From NCBI GenBank assembly GCA_019246575.1, contig JAFAQG010000951.1, positions 1 to 7,274 on the forward strand: a stretch of DNA of 7,274 bases, in the 5' to 3' direction. The DNA is from Acidobacteriaceae bacterium (GTDB lineage Bacteria; Acidobacteriota; Terriglobia; Bryobacterales; Bryobacteraceae). The translations under genes were made by a program, and so were the position numbers. Positions 6,636 through 7,274 of the stretch are shown piece after piece (positions within the stretch are counted from its first letter, which is position 1; the number at the start of each line of letters is the position of its first letter). Under the pieces are notes generated by a model. The model searched no databases and was not told the origin of the DNA. It saw only the letters and a program-made list of their open reading frames with translations.

Positions 6636-7274
6636 ATGCGCGTCCTCGTCACGTTGTTTGTTGTTTCACTCTCCGCCCGCGCCGCCGCGCCCACGATTGA
6701 CATCAAAGTCGATCAGGCCGGATATCTTCCAGGTTTTGCTAAGCTCGCCATGGTCGGCTGGCAGGATCGAGCTAAACCCGCGGCGCAAAACTTTACGGTT
6801 CGGCGCGCTGATGACAACAGCGTCGTCTTGCGAGGCAATTTACAACCACCCGTCACCGATCCCGATTCCGGCGACAGCGTCCAAATCGCCGACTTCAGCG
6901 CACTCCGCCAAAACGGAATGTTTTATCTCGAGGTACCCGGCGTCGGCCGCAGTTGGAATTTCTCCATTGCGCCCGACGTTTTCCGGCGCGCGTACTATCT
7001 CGCCATGCGTTCCTTTTACGGACAGCGCTGCGGCGTCGCCGTCGATCTCAGTCCCGAGTTTCCGCAGTACAAACACGCTGCCTGCCACCTCGACGGCGCG
7101 GACCACGAATCCGCCGGCAAACAAGGCCCGCACGCGTCTGCGAAAGGCTGGCACGACGCCGGCGATTACGGCCGCTACGTTGTCAACGGCGGAATCAGCA
7201 CTGGCACGATTCTGTGGACTTGGGAACTGTTTCAAGATCGTATCCGCAACATCGGACTCCACATCCCCGAGTCC
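6636..7274 (+). CDS. Secreted glycoside hydrolase family 9 (endoglucanase/cellulase-like), partial, 3' end missing
   Basis: An open frame from ATG 6636 runs for 213 codons to the window edge without a stop. Residues 1-18 form a signal peptide (VLVTLFVVSLSA, then ARAAA). Residues about 20-112 match the N-terminal Ig-like domain of CelD-type GH9 enzymes (IKVDQAGYLP at the start, NGMFYLEVPGVGRSWNFSI near the end). The catalytic (alpha/alpha)6 domain begins near 114 with FRRAYYLAMRSFYGQRCG. The GH9 signature GWHDAGDYGRYVVNGG is at 171-186, carrying catalytic Asp174 and Asp177. Cys132, Cys150, His151 and His173 fit the structural zinc site known from CelD-type enzymes. The catalytic Glu is expected beyond the window. 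The enzyme should be exported and hydrolyse beta-1,4-glucans or related polysaccharides; exact substrate is unknown. There is only a weak Shine-Dalgarno sequence (GGAC). It is divergent from the protease operon. Confidence 0.9.
   Translation, partial: MRVLVTLFVVSLSARAAAPTIDIKVDQAGYLPGFAKLAMVGWQDRAKPAAQNFTVRRADDNSVVLRGNLQPPVTDPDSGDSVQIADFSALRQNGMFYLEVPGVGRSWNFSIAPDVFRRAYYLAMRSFYGQRCGVAVDLSPEFPQYKHAACHLDGADHESAGKQGPHASAKGWHDAGDYGRYVVNGGISTGTILWTWELFQDRIRNIGLHIPES

Noticed and set aside
6840..7262. 140-residue minus-strand open frame at the right end
   Set aside because: It lies opposite the GH9 coding sequence, whose signature motifs fix the real strand.
1..7274. Mobile elements, CRISPR arrays, tRNA or rRNA genes
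   Set aside because: No transposase motifs, long terminal inverted repeats, regularly spaced repeats or RNA-gene signatures were seen on reading both strands.

Overview
The window (7,274 bp, GC-rich, densely coded) looks like chromosomal DNA of a Gram-negative, probably Acidobacteriota (Bryobacter/Solibacter-like) organism. That assignment is inference. It rests on a long TonB-dependent receptor with an N-terminal carboxypeptidase-regulatory-like domain, a CelD-type family 9 glycoside hydrolase, HtrA-like proteases and a ClpC-type unfoldase. No rRNA or other taxonomic marker is present.

Layout. (1) 1-828, plus strand: the C-terminal 275 residues of a ClpC-type AAA+ unfoldase, cut by the left edge. 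(2) 844-3561, plus: a complete 905-aa TonB-dependent outer-membrane receptor starting 15 bp after clpC. (3) 3562-3597: a short convergent gap with a small GC-rich hairpin. (4) 3598-6559 (or 6601), minus: four genes read right to left. They are a degenerate HtrA-like protease, a canonical HtrA-like protease, a LuxR/NarL-type regulator with a degenerate receiver domain, and, after a 58-bp gap, a small exported YtkA/FixH-like beta-sandwich protein. The first three are packed with 1-bp and 4-bp junctions and are surely one transcript. (5) 6560-6635: a short divergent promoter region. (6) 6636 to the right edge, plus: the first 213 codons of a secreted family 9 glycoside hydrolase, open at the end of the window.

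How the parts may work together. The receptor and the GH9 enzyme fit a polymer- or nutrient-scavenging lifestyle; the ClpC remnant is housekeeping proteolysis. The most interesting unit is the minus-strand operon. It pairs an intact S1C protease-PDZ protein with a paralogue whose nucleophile loop is altered (SQSGA instead of GNSGG), neither with a signal peptide, and couples them to a LuxR-type regulator that lacks every residue needed for receiver phosphorylation. This could be a cytoplasmic protease/pseudoprotease sensing module with a phosphorylation-independent regulator. That is a hypothesis from sequence alone. No mobile element, CRISPR array, tRNA or rRNA is visible, and no gene-free stretch exceeds 80 bp.
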